From positions 1,240,001 to 1,304,000 of the forward strand of contig NZ_JABMKV010000001.1 in assembly GCF_013204825.1 (NCBI RefSeq): a stretch of 64,000 nucleotides of DNA. The letters run 5' to 3'. This DNA comes from Pedobacter boryungensis (lineage in GTDB: Bacteria; Bacteroidota; Bacteroidia; Sphingobacteriales; Sphingobacteriaceae). A model generated the notes under the pieces. The model had not been told where the DNA came from. It ran no database searches and worked only from the letters and a program-made list of their open reading frames with translations. Shown one piece after another: positions 24,795 to 32,699 of the stretch; within the stretch, counting starts at the first letter, position 1, and each line of letters starts with the position of its first letter. Both the position numbers and the translations under genes were made by a program.

Positions 24795-24824
24795 AAAGCC
24801 ATCTCTTTACTAAGAGATAGCTTT
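24795..24824 (-). terminator. Rho-independent terminator of the 24845-25384 gene
   Basis: On the minus strand AAAGCTATCTCTT pairs with AAGAGATGGCTTT (one T-G wobble) and is followed by TTTG, 20 bp after the stop codon. Confidence 0.75.
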
Positions 24825-24844
24825 AATATTCATTTTTAATAAAC

Positions 24845-25384
24845 CTATTTGTAGCGAACTTGCTGTTGCTTGTCCATTAATCCCATCTGATCTTTCATTT
24901 GTTTAATTTGATCAGCTAGTAATTTATTTTTATCTGCTTTTTTAGCTTCGGTTAAATACATTTGAGCTTCACGCTTATTTCTTTTTCCCATGGCAATACC
25001 AGCTAAACTTAATTTAGCTAGAGCTACGTTATGATCCATATGTAAACCTAAACTTAGTGCTTGTTTAAAATACTTTTCCGATTTCATTGGAGCTTTTCGA
25101 GACTCTATTAAACCAATCAGCAAGTTATAATAACCATGTTGTACTCTATTTAATTCTTTTTCGTAGCTTTTAATTCTCCTTAAAAAATGCTCGGCTTTTG
25201 ACATATTATCTTTACGTAAAAACCATTGAGCAATAAGCATGTTTTCATTATAGAAATAAGTAACGAATATAAAAATACTAAGAAACACTAAAAGTATTCC
25301 CCAGCCCCAGAAACCGAAAATCATGAGTGCAATTGCTGCACCTACAAAAGCGAAACCTATAATGAGACGTATTAAATTTGGCAT
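24845..25384 (-). CDS. Membrane-anchored TPR-like protein of unknown function
   Basis: The 179-residue protein has two adjacent membrane segments near the N-terminus (LIRLIIGFAFVGAAIALMIF and the next hydrophobic block) and then a soluble helical domain of TPR-like repeats (KAEHFLRRIKSYEKELNRVQ, KSEKYFKQALSLGL, REAQMYLTEAKKAD), ending in a Gln/Met-rich tail. The ATG at 25384 is preferred to a TTG at 25405, which falls inside the upstream palindrome. The TPR face probably binds a protein partner at the inner membrane. It is divergent from the thioredoxin-like gene. Confidence 0.72.
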   Translation of the reverse strand: MPNLIRLIIGFAFVGAAIALMIFGFWGWGILLVFLSIFIFVTYFYNENMLIAQWFLRKDNMSKAEHFLRRIKSYEKELNRVQHGYYNLLIGLIESRKAPMKSEKYFKQALSLGLHMDHNVALAKLSLAGIAMGKRNKREAQMYLTEAKKADKNKLLADQIKQMKDQMGLMDKQQQVRYK

Positions 25385-25393
25385 AGTTTTATA

Positions 25394-25409
25394 ATATTTG
25401 TGCAAATAT
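25394..25409. promoter_or_regulatory. Palindromic divergent promoter region
   Basis: ATATTTG-TG-CAAATAT is a near-perfect palindrome between two divergent genes. Each arm looks like a -7 element (GATATTTG for the minus-strand gene, AATATTTG for the plus-strand gene), so the two transcription units may share overlapping promoters. Confidence 0.4.
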
Positions 25410-25467
25410 CGTGTTTAAATACCAAAAATTAGATTTAAAATTTATAATTTCAACAAAAAAATATAAT

Positions 25468-25992
25468 ATGAAGAACATATTAACAGGCCTAATCATCTTA
25501 TTTGCTATGAACGTAGGAGCGCAAGAATTAAATAAAAAAATTGAAGATCCAAATAGACATAAACAAATAATGCTGAATAAATGCACTAGAGAGGCAATTA
25601 CAAGTTTTGCCGAATTTAAAGAGAGTTATGACCCTAATTATGCTAGTTATAAACCAGATTCCACATCTTTAGATGGATTGGCTAAACTTTTAAAAGGCAA
25701 GAAAGTGACTATCGTTTTAGGCACTTGGTGTGGTGATAGTAAATTTCAAGTTCCACATTTTTTGAAAATCATGGATGCGTTAAAATTTGACGCAGATAAA
25801 ATTGAGTTTATTGCAGTTGATGGTACTAAACATGCGGAAAACGGCTTAATCGACAATCTTAAAATTACGAATGTACCTACCTTTATTTTTACTGATAAAA
25901 AAGGAACTGAGGTTGCTCGTATTACTGAAAGACCACAAGAAACATTAGAAAAAGACATGCTTAAAGCACTAGCTGTTGCTAAAACAAAATAA
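25468..25992 (+). CDS. Secreted thioredoxin-like protein
   Basis: The 174-residue product has a signal peptide (MKNILTGLIILFAMNVGA) and a thioredoxin-like domain: VTIVLGTWCGDSKFQVPHF in the active-site strand-loop-helix and ITNVPTFIFTDKKG with the conserved cis-Pro. The active site is WCGDS, with a single Cys rather than CxxC, so it is probably not a standard dithiol oxidoreductase. I start it at the ATG giving the signal peptide; a longer in-frame extension to 25411 lacks one. ung begins two bases after its stop, so they form an operon despite unrelated functions. Confidence 0.82.
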   Translation: MKNILTGLIILFAMNVGAQELNKKIEDPNRHKQIMLNKCTREAITSFAEFKESYDPNYASYKPDSTSLDGLAKLLKGKKVTIVLGTWCGDSKFQVPHFLKIMDALKFDADKIEFIAVDGTKHAENGLIDNLKITNVPTFIFTDKKGTEVARITERPQETLEKDMLKALAVAKTK

Positions 25993-25994
25993 AT

Positions 25995-26675
25995 ATGGCT
26001 GCTGCTTTAGAGCCTGGTTGGCTAAATGTCTTAAGCGATGAGCTTGAAAAAGCTTATATGAAAGAATTGAAATCCTTTTTGCTGGAAGAAAAGCAAAAAG
26101 GATTTACTGTTTATCCTAAAGGTGCAGACATTTTCAATGCTTTTAACCACACTCCTTTTGATAAGGTTAAAGTTGTTATTCTGGGACAAGATCCTTATCA
26201 TGGACAAAACCAAGCACATGGATTATCCTTTTCTGTTCAAAAAGGTGTTGCCGTCCCTCCTTCTTTAAAAAATATGTATAAAGAATTGGCAGATGATATC
26301 GAAGGTTTTAAAATTCCAAGTCATGGTAACTTAACTGCATGGGCAGATCAAGGTGTTTTATTACTCAATGCAACGCTAACTGTCAGAGCTCATGAAGCAG
26401 GATCTCACCAAAATAAGGGTTGGGAGAAATTTACAGATCATATAATCTCAGTATTATCTGCAAAAAAGACTGGATTAGTGTTTTTATTATGGGGAAGATA
26501 TGCCCAGCAAAAAGAAATTTTAATCGATATTCACAAACATCATGTGCTTAAATCAGCACATCCATCCCCATTTTCTGCATATAATGGTTTTTTTGGATCG
26601 AAACCTTTTTCAAAAACCAATCAAATTCTTATAAAAGAAGGATTAAAACCTATCAATTGGCAAATCGAGAATTAA
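25995..26675 (+). CDS. ung: Uracil-DNA glycosylase
   Basis: The 226-residue enzyme removes uracil from DNA in base-excision repair. Family 1 motifs are complete: ILGQDPYHGQNQAHGLSFSV with the catalytic Asp, GVLLLNATLTVR, FLLWGRYAQ and the minor-groove loop SAHPSPFSAYNGFFG. Length is normal. It follows the thioredoxin-like gene with a 2-bp gap and converges on the Lrp-type gene. Confidence 0.96.
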   Translation: MAAALEPGWLNVLSDELEKAYMKELKSFLLEEKQKGFTVYPKGADIFNAFNHTPFDKVKVVILGQDPYHGQNQAHGLSFSVQKGVAVPPSLKNMYKELADDIEGFKIPSHGNLTAWADQGVLLLNATLTVRAHEAGSHQNKGWEKFTDHIISVLSAKKTGLVFLLWGRYAQQKEILIDIHKHHVLKSAHPSPFSAYNGFFGSKPFSKTNQILIKEGLKPINWQIEN

Positions 26676-26696
26676 CTAAAGTTTAACTTCTATATT

Positions 26697-27167
26697 CTAG
26701 TATTCTAAAGGCACAATTGGTTCTTTTTTAGTTGTCGACATAATCATCATTGTCTGGAAAGTTTTTACAACAGAAATTTTGCTGATTTTATCCATAATTA
26801 GGCGTTCATAAGACTTAATGTCGTTAACATAAACTTTTAATAAAAAATCTGCCTGACCAGTTACATGATGGCATTCTGTAATCTCTTTAATTTGATTTAC
26901 TTCATCTAAAAAGATCTGAATGGTATTATTTTTATGGAAATCTAACTGAACCTGAATAAAAGTTTTAATTCCCAGTCCTAATTTTTCTTCATCTACTAAA
27001 GCATGATAACTTTTAATATAACCAGCCATTTCAAGTTTACGAACTCTCTCTAATGTTGGTGCGGGAGATAAACCAATTTCCTGCGATAAAAGTAAATTGG
27101 TAATTCTTCCGTTCTCTTGTAAAAGTTTAAGAATTTTAAAATCGATTTTATCTAATTCTGTTGCCAT
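26697..27167 (-). CDS. Lrp/AsnC-family transcriptional regulator
   Basis: The 156-residue regulator has an N-terminal winged helix-turn-helix (LDKIDFKILKLLQENGRITN, LSPAPTLERVRKLEMAGYI) and a C-terminal RAM ligand-binding domain (LGIKTFIQVQLDF, ECHHVTGQADFLLKVYV). Proteins of this family bind amino acids and act as octamers. The ligand cannot be told. It is transcribed from a very good promoter just upstream and is divergent from mntR. Confidence 0.92.
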   Translation of the reverse strand: MATELDKIDFKILKLLQENGRITNLLLSQEIGLSPAPTLERVRKLEMAGYIKSYHALVDEEKLGLGIKTFIQVQLDFHKNNTIQIFLDEVNQIKEITECHHVTGQADFLLKVYVNDIKSYERLIMDKISKISVVKTFQTMMIMSTTKKEPIVPLEY

Positions 27168-27184
27168 AAAATAGTGATTATAGC

Positions 27185-27214
27185 CAAAGGTAGCACATAG
27201 TATGAAGAAGCCAA
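27185..27214 (-). promoter_or_regulatory. Promoter of the Lrp/AsnC gene
   Basis: On the minus strand TTG (27212-27214), exactly 19 bp and TACCTTTG (27185-27192) match the Bacteroidota consensus fully. The -7 element lies 17 bp upstream of the start codon, so the leader is about 10 nt. Confidence 0.7.
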
Positions 27215-27266
27215 ATTTTATTTTATAATATCTTAAAAAAATTACCTTTTATTTTACGAAATAATT

Positions 27267-27282
27267 TTTAGATTTGTCTAAA
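27267..27282 (+). promoter_or_regulatory. Candidate MntR operator overlapping the mntR -7 element
   Basis: TTTAGATTTGTCTAAA has perfect 6-bp inverted arms around TTTG and resembles DtxR/MntR boxes of the TTTAGG-CCTAAA kind. The -7 element TAGATTTG (27269-27276) is inside it, so a bound repressor would block RNA polymerase. The start codon of mntR is 21 bp downstream. Confidence 0.6.
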
Positions 27283-27303
27283 TTTAAAATTAGATAAACA
27301 AAA

Positions 27304-27954
27304 ATGCAATCCTTTACTGAAGAGAATTATCTTAAAACAATCTATCACCTTTCGGTAATAAGCAATCCGGTACAAACAAATGCTATAGCAGAACGTACAC
27401 AAACTAAAGCAGCATCGGTAACGGATATGCTTAAAAAGCTTTCTGACAAAGGATTAGTAGATTATATTAAATATCAAGGTGTAACATTAACAGAAAAAGG
27501 AAAACTAGCCGCAATTAATATTGTTCGAAAACATCGTCTTTGGGAAGTTTTTTTAGTGGAGAAACTAAATTTTAAATGGGATGAAGTGCATGAAGTTGCT
27601 GAAGAATTAGAACATATTAAGTCGACTTTGCTAACTGAAAGATTAGACGAGTTTTTAGAATTTCCCAAAGTAGACCCACATGGAGATCCGATACCAGACC
27701 GACATGGAAATTTTGCAGATTTATCTTTCATCAAGTTAAGTAAACTAAAAATTAATGATAAAGGAACTATTACAGGTGTAAGTGAACACTCCTCACCTTT
27801 TTTAAAGCATCTAGAAAAACTAGGTCTGACTTTAGGTAAAAAAATAGAAGTATCAGAGATTCTAGATTTCGATGGTTCTGTTGAACTATTAATTGATGAG
27901 AAAAAAATAAACATTAGTAGAGAAGTTGCGTTACACATCTTAATTAGCAAATAA
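27304..27954 (+). CDS. mntR: DtxR/MntR-family metal-dependent transcriptional regulator
   Basis: The 216-residue regulator has an N-terminal winged helix (TEENYLKTIYHLS, TKAASVTDMLKKLSDKGLVD), the metal-binding dimerisation domain (HRLWEVFLVEKLNFKWDEVH, ELEHIKSTLLTERLDEFL), the family linker VDPHGDPIPDRHG, and a C-terminal SH3-like FeoA-type domain of about 75 residues. Iron and manganese members cannot be separated by sequence alone. Because the next gene, two bases away, is an Nramp Mn/Fe transporter, Mn is the likelier co-repressor. The palindrome over its promoter suggests autoregulation of the whole operon. Confidence 0.9.
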   Translation: MQSFTEENYLKTIYHLSVISNPVQTNAIAERTQTKAASVTDMLKKLSDKGLVDYIKYQGVTLTEKGKLAAINIVRKHRLWEVFLVEKLNFKWDEVHEVAEELEHIKSTLLTERLDEFLEFPKVDPHGDPIPDRHGNFADLSFIKLSKLKINDKGTITGVSEHSSPFLKHLEKLGLTLGKKIEVSEILDFDGSVELLIDEKKINISREVALHILISK

Positions 27955-27956
27955 AT

Positions 27957-29816
27957 ATGAGCCAAAAACAATCATTGAGCGAAGTACATCAAAGTGTATC
28001 AACAAATAAGCGTAAAGGCTGGAGAAGAATTTTAGCATTTATCGGCCCTGCCTATTTGGTAAGTGTTGGCTATATGGACCCTGGAAATTGGGCTACGGAT
28101 ATTGCTGGTGGTAGTAAATTTGGATATCAACTGATTTGGATATTATTAATGTCTAACCTAATTGCGCTTTTATTACAATCACTAAGTGCTCGTTTAGGTA
28201 TTGTAAGGGGATTAGATTTGGCCCAAGCCTCAAGAAATGCTTATCCAAAATGGGTAAACATTCCTCTTTTTATTTTAGCTCAAACGGCAATTATCGCATG
28301 TGATTTGGCAGAAGTAATTGGAATGGCAATTGGTTTAAACTTACTCTTTAAAATTCCTTTAATTTGGGGAATTTCAATCACTATATTCGATACAGTTTTA
28401 TTGTTATTTCTTCTAAATAAAGGAATGCGCAAAATGGAAGCCTTTATTGTTTCCATGGTATTTATAGTTGGTATTTCTTTTCTAGTAGAGATGTTTATTG
28501 TAGAGCCAAATATAAAAGATGTAATCAAAGGCTTTGAACCTTCCTTTCTTTCTGGAGAAGCTTTATACATTGCAATTGGTATTATTGGTGCAACTGTAAT
28601 GCCACATAATTTATATCTACATTCCTCTTTAGTACAAACTAGAAAATTTGATCGAGATAAAAATGGAATAAAAGAAGCCATAAAATTCAATTTTATAGAT
28701 ACTGCAATTGCTTTAAATCTTGCTTTTTTTGTAAATGCCGCTATTTTGATTTTAGCAGCAGCAGCTTTCTTTACTAATGGATTTCATGAAGTTGCTGAGA
28801 TACAGGATGCACACAAATTACTAAGCCATATTTTTGGTCCAATTGCTCCCGCCTTATTTGCTATTGCTTTAATCGCTGCAGGGCAAAGTTCTACAATAAC
28901 TGGAACTTTAGCAGGACAAATTATTATGGAGGGACACCTGAATTTAAGAATTCAGCCATGGTTGCGCCGTTTAATTACGCGTTTATTAGCAATTATACCT
29001 GCTTTTTGTACTATTTTATGGTTTGGAAACGATGCTTTAGGCGGCTTATTAATTTTAAGTCAAGTGGTGTTGAGTTTACAATTAGGATTTGCCATCATTC
29101 CGTTAATACATCTCACCTCAGATAAAAAAGAAATGAAGGATTTTACCATTAAAACGTGGGTGAAAGTTCTGGCATGGATGAGTGCAGTGGTTATTGTAAG
29201 TTTAAACATCAAACTTGTTGTTGAGGAAATTTCAAGTTGGATTGCTGCATCAAACGGATGGTATATTTATGCTATTGTAATCCCGATTGCTGCTGCTATT
29301 GGTTTATTACTAATCTATATTTTCATATACCCTTTTATCAAGAAAAATCAAAGGATTGGAAATGTACCTCACGGAAATGCTTTAGCTATTGAACACTTTG
29401 ATAAAATCAATTACAAAAAAATTGGCATTACTGTAGATTTCTCGAAAAATGATCGAAATACCATTCGACACGCATTAATTCAAGGTGGTAAGGAAGCACA
29501 TTACTATTTAATTCATGTTGTTGAAACAGCTGCAGCTCGATATTTAGGGCAAAATACAAGGGATCATGAAACGCAAGCAGATACTGAAAATTTAGAAAAA
29601 TATAGTCTTAATTTAAAGGAACTAGGTTATGAATCGAGTGCACATATTGGATTTGGAGGAACGGCAAAAGCAATAGCCGAAATTAGTAAGCAAAATGGAA
29701 TTGAATTATTAGTAATGGGCGCTCATGGTCATAAAGGCTTAAAAGATATAATTTTTGGTACTACTGTAGATTCTGTGCGACATAAAGTAACTATCCCAGT
29801 TTTAATTGTAAGATAA
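27957..29816 (+). CDS. mntH: Nramp divalent metal transporter fused to a universal stress protein domain
   Basis: The 619-residue protein has about 11 membrane segments over residues 25-460 with the Nramp signatures DPGNWATDIAGGS in TM1 and TVMPHNLYLHSSLVQTR in TM6, so it should import Mn2+ or Fe2+ with protons across the inner membrane. Residues about 480-619 form a cytoplasmic universal stress protein domain, starting KKIGITVDFSKNDRNT and ending GAHGHKGLKDIIFGTT, which is the G-2X-G-9X-G(S/T) nucleotide-binding loop. ATP binding could gate or sense transport. It is 2 bp after mntR and 1 bp before the next gene, so it belongs to the mntR operon. Confidence 0.93.
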   Translation: MSQKQSLSEVHQSVSTNKRKGWRRILAFIGPAYLVSVGYMDPGNWATDIAGGSKFGYQLIWILLMSNLIALLLQSLSARLGIVRGLDLAQASRNAYPKWVNIPLFILAQTAIIACDLAEVIGMAIGLNLLFKIPLIWGISITIFDTVLLLFLLNKGMRKMEAFIVSMVFIVGISFLVEMFIVEPNIKDVIKGFEPSFLSGEALYIAIGIIGATVMPHNLYLHSSLVQTRKFDRDKNGIKEAIKFNFIDTAIALNLAFFVNAAILILAAAAFFTNGFHEVAEIQDAHKLLSHIFGPIAPALFAIALIAAGQSSTITGTLAGQIIMEGHLNLRIQPWLRRLITRLLAIIPAFCTILWFGNDALGGLLILSQVVLSLQLGFAIIPLIHLTSDKKEMKDFTIKTWVKVLAWMSAVVIVSLNIKLVVEEISSWIAASNGWYIYAIVIPIAAAIGLLLIYIFIYPFIKKNQRIGNVPHGNALAIEHFDKINYKKIGITVDFSKNDRNTIRHALIQGGKEAHYYLIHVVETAAARYLGQNTRDHETQADTENLEKYSLNLKELGYESSAHIGFGGTAKAIAEISKQNGIELLVMGAHGHKGLKDIIFGTTVDSVRHKVTIPVLIVR

Positions 29817-29817
29817 A

Positions 29818-30645
29818 ATGAGAAAAATAATATTGTTGGTGCTTATAATGGCAATTATACAGAGTGATGCATTTAGTCAGATTGAATTACAAAAAAAGTA
29901 TACTTTATTTAATCCTGTACCAAGAGATAAAATGCGAGATATGTCTACTGACAGGCCAGATATAACCGAAAACCCTAATTCTGTTGACGCTGGTCATTTT
30001 CAAATGGAAACAGATCTGTTTAAAACCTCACGAAGTAAAAATGATGGAATTACTTCTGTAGAGAACAACTATAATTTAGCCAATTTAAAACTCGGTTTAA
30101 CACATAACACTGACTTACAGTTGGTTGTTGGAAGTTATGTTAATTCCTATGATAAAGATGCAACAGGAAAAAAGTTTAATAATACTTCAGGCTTTGGAGA
30201 TTTAACAATTCGCATAAAGCATAATTTATGGGGAAATGATGGTGGCAAAACTGCTTTTGCATTAATGCCTTATATCAATTTACCAACTAGCAAAGACAAT
30301 AATGCAGTTGAAGGTGGCATTATTTTTCCTTTAAGTGTAGATATAGGAGATGGGTTTGATTTTGGCACTCAAATACAAGTAGACATCTTAAAATCAATTC
30401 AGAGTGGATATCATACCGGCTTATTACAATCTATTGTTGTTGGAAAAGAACTCAGTAAATCTTTAGAAACATTTGTTGAAAGCTACTACAACTATGATTT
30501 TGAGAATAAAAAATTTGATTTATCATTTAATGGTGGTATGGGATATTCTGTTACAAAAAATTTAAAATTTGATGCAGGATTTAACTTAGGATTGATCAAA
30601 AACACTGATAAAGTTTATTTTATCGGCTTTTCTTTCAGATATTAG
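29818..30645 (+). CDS. Outer-membrane beta-barrel transporter-like protein
   Basis: The 275-residue protein has a signal peptide (IILLVLIMAIIQSDAFSQ), the motif STDRPDITENPNSVDAGHFQ typical of the putative transporter family PF13557, and alternating strands ending in an aromatic residue (YFIGFSFRY), as outer-membrane barrels do. It begins one base after the Nramp gene, so it is almost certainly co-expressed with it and may provide outer-membrane passage for Mn or Fe. That role is inferred from position only. Confidence 0.8.
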   Translation: MRKIILLVLIMAIIQSDAFSQIELQKKYTLFNPVPRDKMRDMSTDRPDITENPNSVDAGHFQMETDLFKTSRSKNDGITSVENNYNLANLKLGLTHNTDLQLVVGSYVNSYDKDATGKKFNNTSGFGDLTIRIKHNLWGNDGGKTAFALMPYINLPTSKDNNAVEGGIIFPLSVDIGDGFDFGTQIQVDILKSIQSGYHTGLLQSIVVGKELSKSLETFVESYYNYDFENKKFDLSFNGGMGYSVTKNLKFDAGFNLGLIKNTDKVYFIGFSFRY

Positions 30646-30653
30646 CAGATATT

Positions 30654-31103
30654 ATGAAGAACGATATTCAAATAAAAAATAAAAGAGCCTATTTTGATTA
30701 CCATGTATTAGAAAGTTTTATTGCAGGAATAGCTTTGTTAGGCACTGAAATTAAAGCAATTAGACAAGGGAAAGCCAACATGACTGATGCTTTTTGTATG
30801 TTTATTGGTGATGTATTGTATGTTAGAAATCTTCATATCTCTGAATATAGCCACAGTTCTTTTCACCACCATGACATAAAAAGAGATAGAGTTTTATTGC
30901 TAAAAAAGAAGGAGCTTAAAAAATTAAAAGTAAAAGGCGAAGAAAAAGGTTACACAATTGTTCCCCTACGAATATTTACTAATGAAAGAGGTTTCGCAAA
31001 AATAGAAATTGCATTAGCACAAGGTAAAAAAGAGTTCGATAAACGCGATAGCATAAAAGATCGAGAAAGCAAACGCGAAATGGATAGAGCGATGAAGGTT
31101 TAG
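30654..31103 (+). CDS. smpB: SsrA-binding protein
   Basis: The 149-residue protein binds tmRNA for rescue of stalled ribosomes. It has the SmpB fold and signatures: NKRAYFDYHVLESFIAGIAL, GTEIKAIRQGKANMTDAFC, HISEYSHSSFHHHDIKRDR, and the basic C-terminal tail KREMDRAMKV that reads the mRNA channel. The start eight bases after the barrel gene suggests cotranscription with the mntR operon, though a separate promoter cannot be excluded. The tmRNA gene is not in the window. Confidence 0.94.
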   Translation: MKNDIQIKNKRAYFDYHVLESFIAGIALLGTEIKAIRQGKANMTDAFCMFIGDVLYVRNLHISEYSHSSFHHHDIKRDRVLLLKKKELKKLKVKGEEKGYTIVPLRIFTNERGFAKIEIALAQGKKEFDKRDSIKDRESKREMDRAMKV

Positions 31104-31119
31104 TTCATTGGTATCATTA

Positions 31120-31150
31120 GTTCATTAGTAAAAAGCTTAATCTAATGAAC
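31120..31150. repeat. Inverted repeat after smpB
   Basis: GTTCATTAG and CTAATGAAC are perfect 9-bp arms with a 13-bp loop, located between convergent smpB and pcm. Further partial copies of TTCATT/AATGA flank it. No T tract follows, so it is a weak terminator candidate for either gene. Confidence 0.4.
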
Positions 31151-31179
31151 GAGTGAACTATTTCAACTAATGAGCTAAA

Positions 31180-31836
31180 TTACCAAGCCTGATCTCCAAC
31201 CAATGGCACAAACCTAAAGGTATCTAATTCAATTCTATCAAAATCATTTTCGCTTACACGAATAACGGTAATCATTTTTTGAGACTTTTCATCACCCACG
31301 GGGATAACCAAAATACCTCCAATTTTTAATTGTTTTAATAAAACTTCTGGCACAAATGGAGCACCTGCCGTCACAATAATTTTGGCATAAGGAGCATGCT
31401 CTTCAATTCCTTTAGAACCATCACCAAGAAAAAAACTAGCTTTATAGCCCATCCCTGGTAAAACTTTGATAGTATGTGCATAAATACTTGGTTGGCGCTC
31501 TATTGTATAAACTTTAGCTCCCAACTCCATTAATATGCATGTTTGGTACCCTGATCCTGTTCCGATTTCTAAAACCTTATCCCCTTTTTGAATGTGCAAC
31601 AACTCGGTTTGATAAGCAACAGTATAAGGCTGTGAAATAGTTTGTCCATCCCCTATTGGAAAAGCAATATCTTTATAAGCCTGATTCCAAAAGGTTTCGT
31701 CAAAGAAGAAATGACGCGGTACTTTACCAATTGCTTTTAATACACGTTGGTCTGTAATACCCCTTTCCTTTAATAATTCGACTAGCTTTTTCCTTGCGCC
31801 TTGTTCTCTGTAATTATCTATGAATTTATATGCCAT
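31180..31836 (-). CDS. pcm: Protein-L-isoaspartate O-methyltransferase
   Basis: The 218-residue enzyme repairs isoaspartyl residues in damaged proteins using SAM. It has VPRHFFFDE, the substrate loop AFPIGDGQTISQPYTVA, and the SAM motif VLEIGTGSGYQTCIL, all typical. A TTG at 31845 would add three residues, but the ATG at 31836 gives the usual beginning AYKFIDNYREQG. The -7 element TATTTTTG ends only six bases before that ATG, so the mRNA may be leaderless. Confidence 0.94.
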   Translation of the reverse strand: MAYKFIDNYREQGARKKLVELLKERGITDQRVLKAIGKVPRHFFFDETFWNQAYKDIAFPIGDGQTISQPYTVAYQTELLHIQKGDKVLEIGTGSGYQTCILMELGAKVYTIERQPSIYAHTIKVLPGMGYKASFFLGDGSKGIEEHAPYAKIIVTAGAPFVPEVLLKQLKIGGILVIPVGDEKSQKMITVIRVSENDFDRIELDTFRFVPLVGDQAW

Positions 31837-31842
31837 CAGGCT

Positions 31843-31850
31843 CAAAAATA
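31843..31850 (-). promoter_or_regulatory. -7 element of the pcm promoter
   Basis: TATTTTTG on the minus strand matches TAnnTTTG perfectly and lies six bases upstream of the ATG at 31836. No matching -33 TTG was found, so the call is moderate. Confidence 0.4.
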
Positions 31851-31958
31851 GTTTTTTGAACTCTAATGTACCTAAAATTTGAGGAGTTTAAATGGAATTA
31901 ATTGCTAACAAACACAAAATCAACCTTAAAAATTTATTCTTATCATGAGGTAAACCAA

Positions 31959-31991
31959 TTGCGTGTTAATGGTAAATAATTTCTATTTTTG
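31959..31991 (+). promoter_or_regulatory. Promoter of the 32019 gene
   Basis: TTG (31959-31961), a 22-bp spacer and TATTTTTG (31984-31991) lie 27 bp upstream of the ATG. The -7 is perfect; the spacer is at the long end. Confidence 0.5.
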
Positions 31992-32018
31992 AAATCTAAT
32001 TATTTATAATCATCCCTT

Positions 32019-32699
32019 ATGAAAAAATTATTATTTAGTATTTTTTGCTTACTTATTTCTTATTCTGCATTCTCTCAAATTGATGGCAACTATAACTATA
32101 GTATCGGTGTAAGAGGTTACAGTTCTATACAAATGCCAAAAATATTAAATCAAACCAATTCTCAAAGTTATACGAATACTTATTTTAACGGTGCCTTGGT
32201 TAAATTTAACGATAATCAAATTAGCTATCGATTAAGTGGAAATTATTTCAGAAAAGATATTTCATTTTATAATGAATGCGAAAACTGCGAAATAGCAAGT
32301 GGAACAGTAACAGACTACTCTTTTAAGGTTGGCTTTGAGAAAAGTTTAAACTATGCAAGAATTCAACCTTATTTTGGTTCGGATCTAGGTTTTCGTGCAA
32401 ACCGTTTTACCGGAGATGTTAAAACAACAAATCCAAAAAACATGAACATGCCTTATAATGTAGATGCAGAAAAAAATGGGTTTATTTTTACTCCTTTACT
32501 AGGAATTAGAGTAAGCCCAGTAAAGCAATTATCTTTCTTTGCAGAAACAAGCTTGGATTTCTATTATTCTTACGAAAGGCAAGAGGCAATTCAGCAAGAT
32601 GCTGCTAACACTACTTCTATTTCAAAATATAACAAATGGGAGTTTTTACTCAATCCAATTTCTATTGGAATACAAATTCACTTAGTTAGCAAAAATTAA
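32019..32699 (+). CDS. Secreted outer-membrane beta-barrel-like protein
   Basis: The 226-residue protein has a signal peptide (LLFSIFCLLISYSAFSQ) and a series of amphipathic strands with alternating aromatic residues (YRLSGNYFRKDISFY, ARIQPYFGSDLGF, FFAETSLDFYYSYE), typical of a small outer-membrane barrel. A CENCE motif near residue 88-92 has two nearby cysteines. The C-terminus (SIGIQIHLVSKN) is not a canonical barrel end. No specific function is recognised. Its stop codon is shared base for base with that of convergent priA (TTAA). Confidence 0.68.
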   Translation: MKKLLFSIFCLLISYSAFSQIDGNYNYSIGVRGYSSIQMPKILNQTNSQSYTNTYFNGALVKFNDNQISYRLSGNYFRKDISFYNECENCEIASGTVTDYSFKVGFEKSLNYARIQPYFGSDLGFRANRFTGDVKTTNPKNMNMPYNVDAEKNGFIFTPLLGIRVSPVKQLSFFAETSLDFYYSYERQEAIQQDAANTTSISKYNKWEFLLNPISIGIQIHLVSKN

